Source: Liquidambar formosana (taxonomy: Eukaryota > Streptophyta > Magnoliopsida > Saxifragales > Altingiaceae). From it: a DNA stretch of 64,000 bases. The notes under the pieces are model-generated. The model did not search any database. It had not been told where the DNA came from and was given only the letters and a program-made list of their open reading frames with translations. The position numbers and the translations under genes are program-made. Below are positions 45,681 to 60,026 of this stretch, piece by piece. Where the stretch lies: the NCBI GenBank assembly GCA_039720395.1, contig CM077833.1:10725133-10789132 (forward strand), read 5' to 3'. Each line of letters starts with the position of its first letter. Within the stretch, counting starts at the first letter, position 1.

Positions 45681-48256
45681 TATTATTCTTCTTTTTTCAC
45701 AAGTCTAGATATATTTTTGTCCAATTTTCTATAATTTTTATGTTAAAAAACACTAAAAACAACCAAACTTCATTTAATAACAACTCTCCATTTTTATCAT
45801 GTAAACATAGGAAATAACTTACATTTCTTTAAATTTTTTTTTTATGAGCCTTACATTTTTTTTCCATGATCCTTATGTGTGTGCTGCTGTTGTTGTTGTT
45901 ATTGGTTTTTCTTTTTTCCTTTTTTTCCTCCCAACTTCTATTTTACTGTTTTCCCATGCAAATAAGCAAGTTAACAACTAATATATATATATATAGTTTT
46001 GATCATGTACGGGATATCTCATACAATCACAGCCGTTCATGGATGACATGTGTCTACCCATGACATGTCACAGCATGTCATCCATGGATGGATGTGATCA
46101 TGTCCAAGATATCCCACATAAGAACAACCCTGCATGTATATATACATGATCTAAGATTTCTTATTTTGCTCTACCATATTTGCTACTTAAAGGAACGGTT
46201 AATGCTATTGCATGTCCAATAGGATCACCTTTAATTTTGAATGGAATTTGTATTATTGTCTGTCACTATTACTCACTAAATCTTTAACAGAATTTAATCA
46301 TGGTTTCTATTCGCACTAAAAGTGGTTCTTTGAGGCCGATGGTTTTTTGAGCAGGCGTGCTAGGGTCTGTTTCAACCCAAATGTGTGTGTGCGATCACAA
46401 CCCCTCACGAATTGCAATTGAAATGTCAGGCGATTGTATGAGAGGAAGGGGTGATTCCCTCCAAGGTCCAGGTGTAAATGACAAAAGAGAAACAAAAAAA
46501 CTTGTAAGCATTAAACTGAAATGAAATGAGTTAAAATTACATTACCAAACATAGTTTGAAAATGTAAATTCCCAAGTGCTTGAACTCAAACTCAAACTCA
46601 AACCAAAAGCAATCACAAGAAATTGAAAGATTGTTTACTAGAAATGGATTAAAAGCTAGACTAGATTAATCTACTCCTAGAGATAAAGGATCCTGAGAAG
46701 GATTGGTGGTTGTGGAACCCCTATTCAATCTTCAGATCTTCACTTTATGGTGGGTTGCCTTCTCTCAACTGATTGGAAGTTACCCATGATCTCCCAACTG
46801 CTATGGCGGTTGCTTCATTCTCTGCAGAAAACCAGCCTCCATCTCCCCACGATCAGGCCTACTCCCCTGCTCCATGTTTTCAGCCTTAGCCCCTATTTTT
46901 TCTCTCCCTCTTTCATGTTCTGTTTCACCATGATCTCCACATGCAACAACAAAAGCAAGCCAAATTCAGCACATGCAAATTCTCTTACCATTTGTCATTC
47001 GGCTATAAGTCAAAACCTCCAACCAATGAGCTATTTTTGCTAGCCATGTAGAACAATCCCAAAGTCTCCTACCAAAATTCAAATTCAACAGAAACAGTTT
47101 CCTCGAATCTTTCTCTGTCACCATTACTGCGACCATTCTTCACTTAGATTACTAGACAATACTCTCAAAAATAAAGTTGAAGATTCTGATATAAATTCGA
47201 TTGAAGTTGACTACCGTGTTCAAAGGGGCAAGAAAAAGAAAAAAAAAAAATGATTGACATAGTATTTTTGTTTCTTTTCTAGCTTTTCAAACGTCATTTG
47301 CAGTCACAATTTTCTTAGGATAATTATTTAGATTTTGATTTCATTCTTATATAGGTCAGCATTCAATTTTACAATACTATATGGATCTTTTTGCTCACAT
47401 TTCAATATTTATTGATATTTTTTTTTTATAAATCCGGAGCTGGCATTAGAGCTACCTTCAAATCATTTCAGTGCAACAAATGGAGTTCAATATTGTAAGC
47501 CATAGCCAGGCATGAATTAGCACGCATGCTTTTCAACCAACAACAGCACCAGTGACAAAACGCGTTATTTGTAACAAAAAGTATACTGTTCCTGCTTTCT
47601 TTTCATGGTAGGGTTTCACCCTTCTGCCTATGGCATTATAGCTTGGTGCAGGAATTTACCTCACTTTTTAAGTGGGTTATATCAGGTTTAAACTTATAGA
47701 GAAGCATTGATTCCCATTTGTTGATATTCAGAAGGGTCAAGGGTAAGAGTAATTCCAATCTGACTGTCAAAATAAAATGGAAGTATGCTAAACTTTCAAA
47801 GTAATTGATGTTCTTGCATTACTTGTCTATATTCAGCTTCCACAATACTGAAATTTTAAACAGTTGAAGGGTTGGTGCTCATGTGATCCCATTCTGTCGG
47901 GATTTTAATGGTTAAACAATTATCTACACTGAAAAGTATTTCAAAACTCACAAATATCAAGATGCTACACACTTGTGCTCCAACTAGTATAACAAAACTT
48001 ACTACATTTGTCTAAATTATTTGATAAATCACATTACATTATTATTATACACGAAAACATGTCCAAGCTCCCAATCAAATTACCACTAAATATTGTCTAC
48101 AATAAGTTCATGCAAGGCACAACATAACACTACTAGCTCCACGGGAGGGTACCCTAAAGCTTCATACATAATGAAACCTGAAATGTATTTTGACAGATTT
48201 GGCCAACATGAATATATTTTAACTTGTTAAAGATGAGCTGCTAACAGAGAAGGGAA
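45681..48256. other. Intergenic, 3' of the CEPR2-like gene
   Basis: No gene recognised. At about 46000-46110 there are inverted pieces around CATGGATGACATG and GATATC, perhaps a foldback relic. The last few hundred bases should contain the 3' UTR of the minus-strand receptor kinase. Confidence 0.4.
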
Positions 48257-51200
48257 CTAGAGAAAGAGCTTTCCATTTTTGTCGGAATTGCCACCTGGAG
48301 ACCTGAAAGTGCAGGGATCGGCATCAATAAGCATCTTCACCACATCTCTCATAGTAGGACGCAGAGACGGAAGCGTGGCAGTGCAAATAATAGCGACCTT
48401 CAAGACCTTTATCATGTCATCTTGGACAGAGTCAGTCGCCACTTTCTGATCTAATACTTCAAGGACACTTTCCCGGTCATTGAGATGAGTCAAAACCCAA
48501 TAAACAATATCTTTTCCATCTCCATACTGCTCTTCAATTGGTCTTCTACCAGTAACTAGTTCTAGTAGCACCACACCAAAACTATATACATCACTTTTCT
48601 CAGTGACTTTAAAAGTATATGCCAGCTCTGCAAAGGAAAATAAGTGGGAGACAACAAAAACACTTCAACTCAAAACCAAATTGAACTCAAAATCAATTTG
48701 CAAATCTAAAAAACAGACACGCCTTGTGGTTCATGGATGCATTAAGAAAAATAGTTTTTGTATTCAGGTATGATGATATAATCACATCATTTGGATTACA
48801 CAGACACGATTCTGAACCAGATCGAGTTAAAGAAATTAATCACTATCTGCTCAGCTCAGCGAAGACTAATCCCTGTGATTTGTAGTGGGCCACAAGAATC
48901 ATGTTCCACGTTTCCACTCTATTTGGGGCGATATTTTCTCTTAAATCATAGGTCAACATCCACTTCACCACTTTATGCTGGGAACTAGATAAGTATATCC
49001 TCTATGGGACTTTCTATATGTCTGCCACTAAGTTTCTGTTAAAGTAAAGTTGATCATTGAAGTGAACTTGCCTATGCCCAACCTTTTATCTAATGGTCAT
49101 TTTTCTTCTCATGATATGATTTATCTTATATCATCATCCCCATAAACTGTATGAGGTTTAGAGCTTTCATATTGTAAGAGGAAAAGCCCTAGAGATTTGT
49201 CTAATCAATCAGAGTAAACAACTATCATATCTGTCCTTTTAGAGTGTCTGACTGTCAGGTAAATAGAAAACTAGATCAAACAAGGAGTACAATCCAACAA
49301 TACAAATAGACCATTAAGGCATTTCTGCCTGATTTGTAGCCCACCTCAAGATCTGAAAAAACAAGATGTTCAAAGTGTTGAGAGACAAACAATAACCTAG
49401 TCTATCTCAAGTTCTCAACCATGCAAAGAAGCAAATAGCGAGCAAACAGAAAATAGAGAAAACACAAGAACAACAATATATGTGGTTCGGAAAACTCGCC
49501 TATGTCCATGGCTCACACCCAGTCCACTATGTTCTGAGGCAAAAAAGAAAGAACACAAGTTACAAGCCTTCTAACAGCTAGCCCACTATATATAACCTTG
49601 TGCGGTGTAATTAGGGTTAACATAGAACCATAGGAAAATACCCCCTTGGGGGGCCCTGGCCCCCGAACCTCCCGGGTCAATCTTGCTGACCAATACCATT
49701 AGACTCCACATAACACAAAGCACAAGAAAAATCTTGAAATTCATTCAAAAACAAAACTTTTTAATGGAATCATTATTTTTCCCTATAATGACATTGGACC
49801 AGTCCAATTTTCAAAATGTTATGATCCAGAGCTCTTCATGACTCAACTACAAGCTTCTGCCTTGTAAAAGAGCAATCCTAAAAGCCTTAGAGATATTTAT
49901 ATAATAACCTCATTGTCACCAAATAAACCCTGATTAATCAGCACACAACCTTAATTCCTGACTATGGTGTCATTCAATGTCAATTTATAGAATGAATAAG
50001 ACAATTACTCTTAAGATTTTAAGAATTTCTCATCAAACATTCATTTCCTCCCAGCAGTGCACAAAACTGTAATATATGACTTACGAACAATATGGTCTTG
50101 CTCTCCAACAAAGCACCCTTCAATGGGAATCAAATATCTGAAATTTCATATGCAAAAATCTAGTTCCTCAAGGTTTGGGAAGTACACCAGGATATGCAAC
50201 AATGATTTAATAACTCTGAAAGGTTCCCAAGGCAAAAGTATTATTTTAAGCATGATATGGCTCACGGATGCTTGGACACCGGAAGAAATAAATGAACTTT
50301 GGATGTTATTCTGAGTGGCAAAGTGGAAAAAGAAAGATATGCCTGAGACTATGCTACAACTTCCTATATTTACTTTATTAAAATTTGGCGTCGAAGGCAC
50401 CACCGGAAATTATTATGAATTGACAGGGGAAGAAAACTTCCAACCCCAAGAAAGGCCAAAACAGCAAAGTACAGGTGCCTTGGAATTAGGCAATGGCCAA
50501 ACATACTTAACCAATGCAAATGAGAGATGACCACACGTGAGGCTCCTTACCCAATTGATGTTCATTCAAAGATTTATATTAATCCTCTAGAACAACATCA
50601 TAAAGAATGATAGATCGGTCCCAACTCCACAAATCCAACCCATCATAATAGAGTGAAACATAAGCAGTTAATAAACTCAATGGCTCAAAAGGGAGAGCCT
50701 GACTTTTGTTTAGCAGTGAGCTTATTTTGCTGGCTTGGACACCATTAATTTGATGAATTATCATTAAAAATTTCAATGGTTATAAAATCAACACCTTTTC
50801 AAGTAATCTCTTTGAAAAATTCAAATCTAGTGAACAGAACAAACAACCAACGTCATAAAAAATCATAGTTGCAATAGGATACCATGATATCACCAATATA
50901 AGAATTCAGTGGATGCTGTTCATGAGATCCTTTTGAAGCAAAAACAGCAAAGAAGTTACTTGATAGAAAACAGTTTCAGAACTTACCAGGAGCAAGGTAA
51001 CCATGAGTGCCAGCGAAACAGCAGGAGTTGGAACCCACAGGAGACTTTTCTGCAATCTTTGCAACCCCAAAATCAGCAATTTTTGGCTCATAATCTTCAT
51101 CAAGTAAAATATTGGTTGATTTTATATCTCTATGAATAATAGCTGGCGAACAATCATGATGCAAATAAGCTATCCCCTTTGCAGCACCTAGAGCAATTCT

Positions 51201-53552
51201 ATACCGCTGTTGCCAATCCAATTCTGACTGCCTGCCCTTGATCTGTCTATGAAGTGCTTGAAACAAGTTACCGTTTTCCATGTACTCAAACACCAAAAAA
51301 TTTGACCCACTCTTCATTAAGCAGGCAAAAAGCTTCAGTATATTCCTATGCCTGATCTTCCCCAAAATCTCCATCTCTGCTGCCAAAAGTTTAACCTCAT
51401 TTCCCTTCCACAGTTGCTTTACAGCCACCGTACCACCATTCTTCTTCAAATCCAGGCGATAAACTTTTCCTGTTCCACCACTTCCAATCAAATTGTCCTC
51501 ATCCAAATCACAAATTTCCTCTGCATCCAATTCAACTGGGTGGAATGACTCAATCTTCCATTTTGGATCTATTTCCTTTCCCCTTTTCAAATCCTTTCCC
51601 GCGTAATGTTCACCGAACATGAAATTCCTGTAACTCACAACCAGTAAGCCAGCTAGCAGTAACAACCAAGGCAGACAATATGATGGAGAACAAAACCAAT
51701 CTATCTTGCATAACCCTTTTGTGACTGTGCTTTCCATCACAAATTTCCATCCCTGGATCCACTTGTTTTCTGGAATTTTGGCTGATACAGAGACCCTTAT
51801 TCCCAACAAACCCTTGGTCTCCACCGATTGTCAAAAGATCGGATGGAACTCTTCCCGATAAATGGTTGTCAGACAAATCAATGGAACTTAACTTCAATTT
51901 CTCTAAATCTTCCGGAATCAGACCGGTTAACTGATTTCCTGACAGATTCAGAGAATTCAATGAGGTCATCAGTGAAAATGTAACTAGGGATATTACCACT
52001 CAGAGAATTCTGAGCAAGATTTAAGTCGACCAGCCTAGTACATTGACCCAGTTCGGGTGGTATCGATCCTGTTAATGAATTCTTTTCCAAATGGAAGGAA
52101 GATAACTGCTTTAAAGCACCAAATTCAGAAGGCATTTTGCCGGAGAAGTCATTATTATTCAAATATAGCTTCTCTAAATTTGTGAGCTTACCGAGGGCTG
52201 ATGGAAGCTTGCCTGAAAACCTATTATTTAGCAAAATCAACTGATTCAAGCTGGTTGAGACCCCGATGTCCAAAGATATGCCTCCACTGAAACCATTATC
52301 GCCAAAATCTATCATTGTTGCGAGGGGAAGAGCCCAAAACCCATCTGGAATTTTCCCAGACATGCGGTTTTTACTGATCCTGAACCTTTCAAGAGTTTTA
52401 CATTTAGCATAAGAATCCGGCAACACCCCAGAAAAATTGTTACCCAAAGCAAGCAATAACTGCAAGTTTCCATTTTCACACAAGAACTCAGGGAAACCAC
52501 CCGAAAATTGATTCTCAGATATATCTATGCTATTGAGTGGTGAGAATCGGCCTAAATTTGCTGGGAATTTCCCAGAAAAACTGTTCCGGTACACAGAGAA
52601 GCTAGTCAGATGATGCAAGTCTCCAAACCCAGCGGGGAGTTCTCCGGAAAAGTTGTTTTCGTATAATTGGAAAACCACCAAATTCTTCAAATTTCCAATC
52701 TCCTGGGGCAATTTCCCATACATCCGATTCATAGAAATATCAATTTCCTGCAAAAGGGTGAGATTTTGCGAGCTCTGGCGGAATTTCTCCCGTCAAATTG
52801 TTTACATAGAGCTCGATCTTGTTGAGATTCCGTAATTTGGAAATGGATTTCGGGAACATCCCAGAAATATTATTCCTGCAAATATCCAACGTCTCCAATG
52901 CCTCCAATCCAAAAATAGATTCCGGAATCTCACCCCTCAAATGGGAACCAGCCAAAAAAATCCAAGTCAAGTTCTTCAGATTTCCAAGACTCTCGGGTAT
53001 TTCACCCTCATCGTACTCATTAAAGCCAAGGCCCAACCCAACCAATCCACTCAAATTTCCCACCCAAGCCGGGAATCGACCAGAGAAGTAGTTCGCAGAC
53101 AAGTCGAGAATTTGCAAGTTTCTCAGCGAGGAGAGATCGGGGAGGTTCCAATCATGCTTGTTTCCCGTGAGATTCAAAACTTTGAGATTGCTGCAATTGG
53201 TCAATTGCCATGGAAGTTTTCCAGAAATGAGATTCGAGGGGAGCACGAGAGAGGTGAGGCTTTGTAGGGCGGAAATGGACGGGGAGATTTGGCCGGAGAG
53301 AGATTTGTTGTCCAGGGAGATTTCCGTGACTCTTCCCTCATGGCAAGTGATTCCCGCGAATTGGCACGGAGAATCCGCCGAATCTTTCCAGGATTCCAAA
53401 CAGTTGAAGGGATCTTGGAGCTGGTTTTTGAATTTCAGTAAGGCTTGGGTTTCAACCGTCAGAGACACCGAAGGCGGGAGTATGACGCAAAAGACAAAGA
53501 AGAAGAACAAGGCCGTTGGGAATTGGAGGGAAAGAGGAGGGTATTTCGCCAT
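48257..53552 (-). CDS. CEPR2: LRR receptor-like kinase, CEPR2 type; 2 exons, 3 frameshifts
   Basis: A class XI LRR receptor kinase, like Arabidopsis CEPR2, a plasma-membrane receptor for CEP peptides. Exon 1 is 50987-53552 and exon 2 is 48257-48627, joined at GTAAGT/TTTGCAG inside the APE codon, the usual intron site of this subfamily. The protein has a signal peptide (~30 residues), an N-terminal Cys pair (SPCQFAGITC), about 20 LRRs, a transmembrane helix near residue 635 and a kinase with GSGGTGKVY, VAVKQL, IIHRDIKSTN and DFGVAK. Three one-base insertions, near 52765, 51983 and 51660, break exon 1. Without them the length is 977 residues, the same as I recall for Arabidopsis CEPR2. No other stops occur and all catalytic residues are kept. 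Confidence 0.88.
48628..50986 (-). other. Intron of CEPR2-like gene (2.36 kb)
   Basis: Bounded by GTAAGT at the donor and TTTGCAG at the acceptor, phase 1 within the Glu codon of the APE motif. It is AT-rich with no gene recognised inside. It is long for this position; introns here are often much shorter, so an old insertion within it is possible. Confidence 0.85.
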
Positions 53553-54460
53553 TTGAAAACAGGTAGGGGCAAAATGGTCATTTTAAAGGAGTAAGATCAG
53601 TGAGAATCTGGAGGGTGGAAAACGCCATGATAGTCATTGGCTCCCATCCTTGGAAGGGCTGTAAGGAAAAACATTCACAAACGTCAACATGATACTATAC
53701 GAATATATTTTATACATTTTAATATTAATATTTAATGTAATATAATATACAAAGCTGCTTTCACTATACTATAATAAAATTAGTTGTAGGGATAAATTAA
53801 CAGGGCAGAGAGAGAGAGAGGAGTTAAAAACGTCATTTCCTATGCAGCTGTTGATTATTTAATTTTATTTTATTTTTTTATTTGCTAAGTGGCTGTTGAT
53901 TATATGTTGTTGAGAGAGGGAGATCTACCTTTGAAGTCACTCATTATTATCACTTCTTATGAGTGACACAAAGAATGAAAAGAAGATGATAGATCCTCAT
54001 AATTCTTAACCCAACATATAACATAATTACGAATGGCTGGAATTATGTTTGAGCCTTTCTTCGACAATCGTTAGGACTAGGATTCACTGTGGATCAATGA
54101 TTTAACTGATCCCGATCCTAATAACTTAAAATAGAAATCCAAACAAAAAAATTTGTCCGGATCCTGGACGAGATGACTAGGATAGCTTTTATGTATAATT
54201 ATGAATTGTTCAATGGACATCAGTAAATACAATTTAAAGAAAAAAAAAATGGCAATTGCAACATAAAGTAGTTCCATAAAGAAAGTAAAGGATCTCTCCA
54301 TACAATCAAACCCTAAGTACCACTTTTTCTTACCATCTCTTTTTATTATAATTTACTTAATATAAAACTCAGTGAAACAGACAAAATGCATATTCAAGTG
54401 AAGCAAAGATTAAGATAAGTCTGATTGAGGATCAAGAAAATATATATAGATAGATATGAA
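53553..54460. other. Upstream region of CEPR2-like gene
   Basis: 5' UTR and promoter of the minus-strand gene are expected here. TA-rich sequence at about 53694-53755 could hold its TATA box, but no single motif can be chosen. A GAGAGAGA run lies at 53808-53820. Confidence 0.4.
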
Positions 54461-55130
54461 AAGGGTGGCGAATTGTTTTTCACCGGAAAATGGAGAGATA
54501 CCGGAATCTGCAGCTCCCTTTAGCTTTTTCAATGTTCACCATTCAGGAACGTGCCGCCGGCTGGGCTCTCAGCATGTGCTGTCCACGAAGATTGCCTTGA
54601 ACTGAGAAATCGCAACTGTTGAGTAGAGCGAAAGATCGAAGTTGGGAATTCAATTTCCCGGAAAAAATTCTGGTGGGTCGCGTTGCCACTTCTCAACGCC
54701 TGTTCTTCTCAGTTGACAAGAGAGGCGGTGGTTTTGTTACAGGTGGCAGAATTTTGGTGGAAGGGGGATAAGAGAGAGAGAGTTGCATGACATGGTCGTC
54801 TATAAGAAGGGCAAATTCGAAAGAGAATGGTGGATGGAAGGGAATGGAAGGGAAGGGGAGAAAATAAGGGCATGAGTCATGGGATCAGACAAAAGAGTCA
54901 TCACAGGTCAATTAGTAAAGAAAATTATTGGGAGTTGCTTTTCCCAAGATTATCTTCCTCCTCCCACCCTTTGTTTTTATTTTTCATTTTGGTCTTATGC
55001 TTCTTGGTCGTTAGTTCTTTTACATCGCTTCAAAACCAAGTATGACCTCATGACACTAGGATGGAAACGAAATTTGAAAACCAATGAAAATGATCCATGC
55101 TGTCAAAATAGGACAATAAGGCAATAAATG
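54461..55130 (+). other. GC-richer island, possible unrecognised transcript
   Basis: The stretch is clearly less AT-rich than its surroundings and follows a TATATATAGATAG tract. On the plus strand a 36-codon frame starts at ATG 54490 (MERYRNLQLPLAF...) and ends before 54600. Nothing matches a family I know. It could be a small gene, a 5' UTR, or a captured fragment. Confidence 0.25.
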
Positions 55131-58100
55131 AATCCCTTTTTTTTTTCTTTTTTTTTTTTTTTTTTTTTTTGGGATGGGGTTAGAGAGGTGGGAGTGAATT
55201 AATTTAAATTTGAATACTAAAAGATGTGGTGGCATGTACGGATGCCTTAGCAAATCATCCACTGACTTATAATTGTGAATCTTTTGAAGTTCAAGAAAGT
55301 GGGCACTCGTGCGGTTAGGTATTATTTTATTTTATTTTATTTTTCTTTTCTAAAAGAATAAATAAATAAATTTATTTGGCCAAAATTGTAACCTTGAATG
55401 AATGATTGATTAAAATCATGACATGCCTCTTGAAGCGGCATTTATTTAATGTTGATTCCTAAATAATAAGTAGTTGTAGGAGAAAGACGAGTTTCAAACC
55501 CCCCAAAAATATAATTATTATTTAAAACTCATCTTGGGCTTAACATTGGATCACGATAAATTCTTCTAAATTATAATCAAAGTGAGTGATGATAAACGAT
55601 AATAATATTCATATTAATGGGTTTGAGAGTAATTTTCTAAATTAACTTACTCTAAAAAATAAAAATTAAAAAGTCCGTAAATTAATTCAAACTTTCTTAA
55701 GTATACAATTCTCACCTTCACTGACTAACTATTCAAGATACCATTACTTGATTCTATAGCATATTTGAATTATACTGGAATAACTTCTAGTGTCATGAAA
55801 CTATCCGTAAGGTTAATTTTTTATATTTTATTTTCCCTTGAAAAGAAGCCACACAAATTTTGGGACAATTCAATCTGGCAAGGAAGTCCAAATTCAAGCT
55901 GCATGATTAGACTAATAAACAATTTTTTTTTTGACGGGTCATGAGACATTCTACATTTCCAACCAATTTTGGTACATCACTGAACTTGGATTCAGCAAAT
56001 CCGATCTTTAATGGAAGCAGCAATATTTTCGCTGTGCCACTGGCTAATGCGGCCAAAAAATTCCCCGCAAAGCCATCGATCAAGGTAAGTTGGCCACGCT
56101 TTGGTACTTGAGACAATGCCCACGCTTGTGTCTGGATTTAGATGTGACATTTGTGACTGACGGAGTATGAGACTCCACAGCCACAATCAAAAGACTTCAA
56201 AGCAACTTATCCAAAAAAAACAAGACTTCAAAGCACTCACTGATGATTTGGCTTTTATAATGGGCCACTCATGATTCCTTGCGGATCTTAAAAGTTTTGA
56301 TACCATCCACCACCGTCAAGCTTCTGTTTGTGTGTTTGAGGAGAGAGGAATTAAATTATTTATTATTTATTATGAAATACTCCAATCATTCCCTATCCTT
56401 CTACAGAGAATTGCATATGTTTTTTATTATTAGTTGAGTGTGTAAGTATTTTAAAATCTCTTGAAAATAGATAAATAGATAAATAATTTATTAAAAGAGA
56501 AATTAAGAAAAAGGTCTATATACAATGATTTGTAGAGGTTAAAGTCTTTTCAAAATTATTTTATAACCACAAGTCCAAAATAAGAATCAATCCTTAACTT
56601 TTCATCATAGTGTAGGTTTCTTTTTATTATTTTTATTTTAATGTCATACTTGCCTACTTGACAATTATGGTATGAACGGTAGAAGTACAACATTTGTTAA
56701 GGTTTAAATTTTGAATTTTCTTCCATGATTTATGCATCAAAAATAGTATTCTATTTTTCACACGGAAAATGATACTTCACCCATCTTTTGTTACCCACCT
56801 TTATTACTCTTTTATGTATCAAAAGTGTATAAGTGAAAGTAAACATGTAGAGCTTAGCATAGAATAAGAAGAAGCTGTCACATATGAATGAGTGAGAGAA
56901 TGTGAGTTAATAAAATAGTCCATTTTTCCCGATTTGGTAAATTTGAATATGAAAATGCACTTTTTTTTTTCTTTTTTTTTTATTGTAAGAGAGAAGAATA
57001 ATTCTATTTAAAAAAAGTTACATGAAATTGATAAAAAAATGTTACATATATAAATTATCCTAGCAATGAAATTTTTTAATAAAATAGTTACATATAAATT
57101 TCTAGAATTAAATATATATGAGTTACATATAAAATAGTTACATTCCACTCGAAAATTTCTTGGCAACAAATTTTTTTAATAAAATAGTTACATGTAATTT
57201 TTTTAATAAAATTTATATATAAATTTCAAACGGAATACAAGAATTTTTTTTCCTTAAATAGAACTCATAATGGAATGTAAGATTTTCTCCTTAAATGGGG
57301 CATTGAAGTTCAAGATTTTCTCCTTGAATTGAATATCATACAAATTGAATGCAAGATTTCTCTCCTTAAATTGGATGGATAAATAAATGGCAGTTATGTA
57401 AATATTGTTTAAAATTAAAAGGTACTTTGGTACATGTATTGCACTATGGGCCTTTTGCGGCATAAGAAATTTCCATGTTCTTATACCTACATAAGTGTTA
57501 TAATATGAATTTGAAAGAAAAATAATTATCATGAAAGTTTCATTAAATTTTTTTTTCTCTTCACTTATTCCACTTGTGGAATTGGGGAAAGTAAAAAGAA
57601 AAATAAAAATAAAAATATGGATCCCTTAAAAAACTTACAAACAAAAACAAGAAAAAAAAAATCAAAAATTTTGTAACTGTAGAGTTGCTCTTAAAACTAG
57701 GCCTGTTCAATTCTGTTTCTCATGTCAATGGGGGGAATGTGGCCACTACAAGATCATAAAGCTATCATGCCCCGTGATTGTAGGGAATCCAACTATAATC
57801 ATTCCATGAAATGCTAAAATTGACCCGCATATGTAACAAAAAAAATCGATTCATTTCAGATTTTTAGGGGACAAGTATTGGTCATATCACCGGCCTTATC
57901 CCTTACCATTATATGCTCCAAATAAATTGACCTCTTACTCATCTCTACTCGTTATTATTTTCCCCATTATCTTCACTTATATATTAACGGCATGTTTGGT
58001 TGTTCAATTCGAAAGTAAGCAATTCAATAAGTTTTATATAGGGTTACGAGTATAAATTTATCATCTTGAATTATAATATTTTAAAATATTATAGTTATTA

Positions 58101-58612
58101 CTATAATTGATGTTGTAAAATCAATTTTAAGGAATTCATAAATATAATTTTGAATTGTGATGAATACTCTTATTTGTGATGATAACTATCATTTTTTTAA
58201 ATTTATTAATTCAAAATGATGGAGTATACCTTAAATACTATATAAACTTTCTTAAATTTTTTAATTTTGAATTGAACAGCCAAACAGCCATGAACATATT
58301 ATTTCATTTACAACATTCTATATTAACACTACTCTTTGTTCTCAGCAAAAGTTTAAAAAAATAATAATGAGAAAATGTATTGGGAAACACGGACTACCCC
58401 CGAGTCCTTTCCAATGCAAAAGCCACAACAAGCTCGAGATGGGCATGGAAGTTATTTGATTGATCCCTTTCTAGAAACAAGATTCCCTTCTTTTTAATTT
58501 TTACTTGAACCATACTATTTATCAATATAATCGTGCAAATAATGATCTTAAATTTTAGGCAGAGTTATAAAAACAATAAGAGAACCCAATGCATGATGTG
58601 ATACTAGCAAAC
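55131..58612. other. Intergenic, AT-rich
   Basis: Long T runs (about 55138-55170), a TTTTA repeat near 55323-55345, and repeated AAAATAGTTACAT(A/G)TAA units at about 57005-57215. No gene recognised. Confidence 0.45.
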
Positions 58613-60026
58613 AAACATCTACAAAACTAGGTTTTCCCCACTTACAATCATGACAAGTTAAAATGCATGAGAATTAGTGGACATTTGTATAATAAAGGGA
58701 GAGACCTAGTTTTAATACGGTTTTTGTATAAGATAAGATATTGGGTCAACTCAAGGTGATATATTTGTATCTTAAATATTATGTAAAATTTTTTAAATTA
58801 TCCGAATTATACAACCAAACAAACCCTTAAGATCTTTCTTACAAACTCCTTATCTAATTGCTCCACTATAAATAGAATCCTCTAAAGACTCAAATCATGA
58901 AACCAAAGCCGAATAAATTTTTAAAAAAATTGGTCCAGCTAGTGTGATAAACGGATACGAAACCTTCCATGACTCAATAAATGTGCTTGTCGCGGTATGG
59001 CATTCGGGACCAGAAATAGAGCAGAAGACAGAGACATGGGGGGTTAACACTTTCATTCATGCATGCGCTGTACCTCTAATGGGGGCCATGGCTGTGACTA
59101 TTACGACTTACGAGCCCTTGCGTTGTCAGAGGCTTCTTCATCTACCACAGCTTTTTGACCCAATCGTTTGACTCATCTTCACACGTTTCTTGGCATAAGT
59201 TCTGATCAATAGGAATCTTAAACAAGATCATTCAAGAGGAACAGCATTACCTATTGGCTATTGCGGGATATTCTGAGTGAGGGATTGGGTACTTGTAATA
59301 CACTTCGAAGAGAATGATCCATTATGCCTCAATAACCATTAACATCTTAAGACGTTAGCTTTGTGATAAATCAAGTCTTACTAAATATAAATATAGGTTA
59401 AGTATTGGAAACTTTACAAAAGTATTGATCTTATTTGGAGTTACCTCAGTAACCAAAAGGCTTGATAATATCTGGTTTATGTGAAATGGGAGGACTGCAC
59501 ATACCCAAGGGATTTATCAAGACCAAAGCCTTGGATACCTTTATTGATAAAAATAAAAACCAATGACATCCCAAAATAATTATTAAATCTCAAACTGAAA
59601 TTTTTTACAGAATTATGACTTTTTTAATGGGATTTTTGGCCATAGTCTCATAGTATAAGAGTCATTTTAAAATAGAACCAAAAACAAATATGGTTTTGCC
59701 ATAACTCTATTTCATCCCAAACTAACAAAAATGCCCATAAATTTAATTTTTATACTAATTACAAACCATGCCACTCCCAATCATGCTTTATTATTTATCC
59801 TATAGATTTAGGGATTATGGTTTCAAAATTCAGCAACAAGATTCTCGTTGGAAAAAATCACCGGCAAACAGCCATTCAAGAAAAAAAAAAAAACTCTCGT
59901 TTAAGGTTTCGTTTAATCATTTTCGGTTGGGAATTCGCCGGAAAAAGACCGTTGCTGTAGATATCTAAGCCCTTATTTCTGGCAAAACGCCTCAGAATCG
60001 GACATCTCGATGGGAAGAAACTTTGT
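58613..60026 (+). repeat. 1.4-kb direct duplication, copy A
   Basis: From AACATCTACAAAACTAGG to GGGAAGAAACTTTG this is nearly collinear with 62363-63764, with scattered substitutions and small indels. It contains a TATAAATAG box (about 58868), TTGAC motifs and leader-like sequence, so it resembles a gene's promoter and 5' UTR. No long ORF is present. A frame with VNTF.HACAVPLMGAMAVTIT is shared by both copies but broken in each. Confidence 0.85.
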
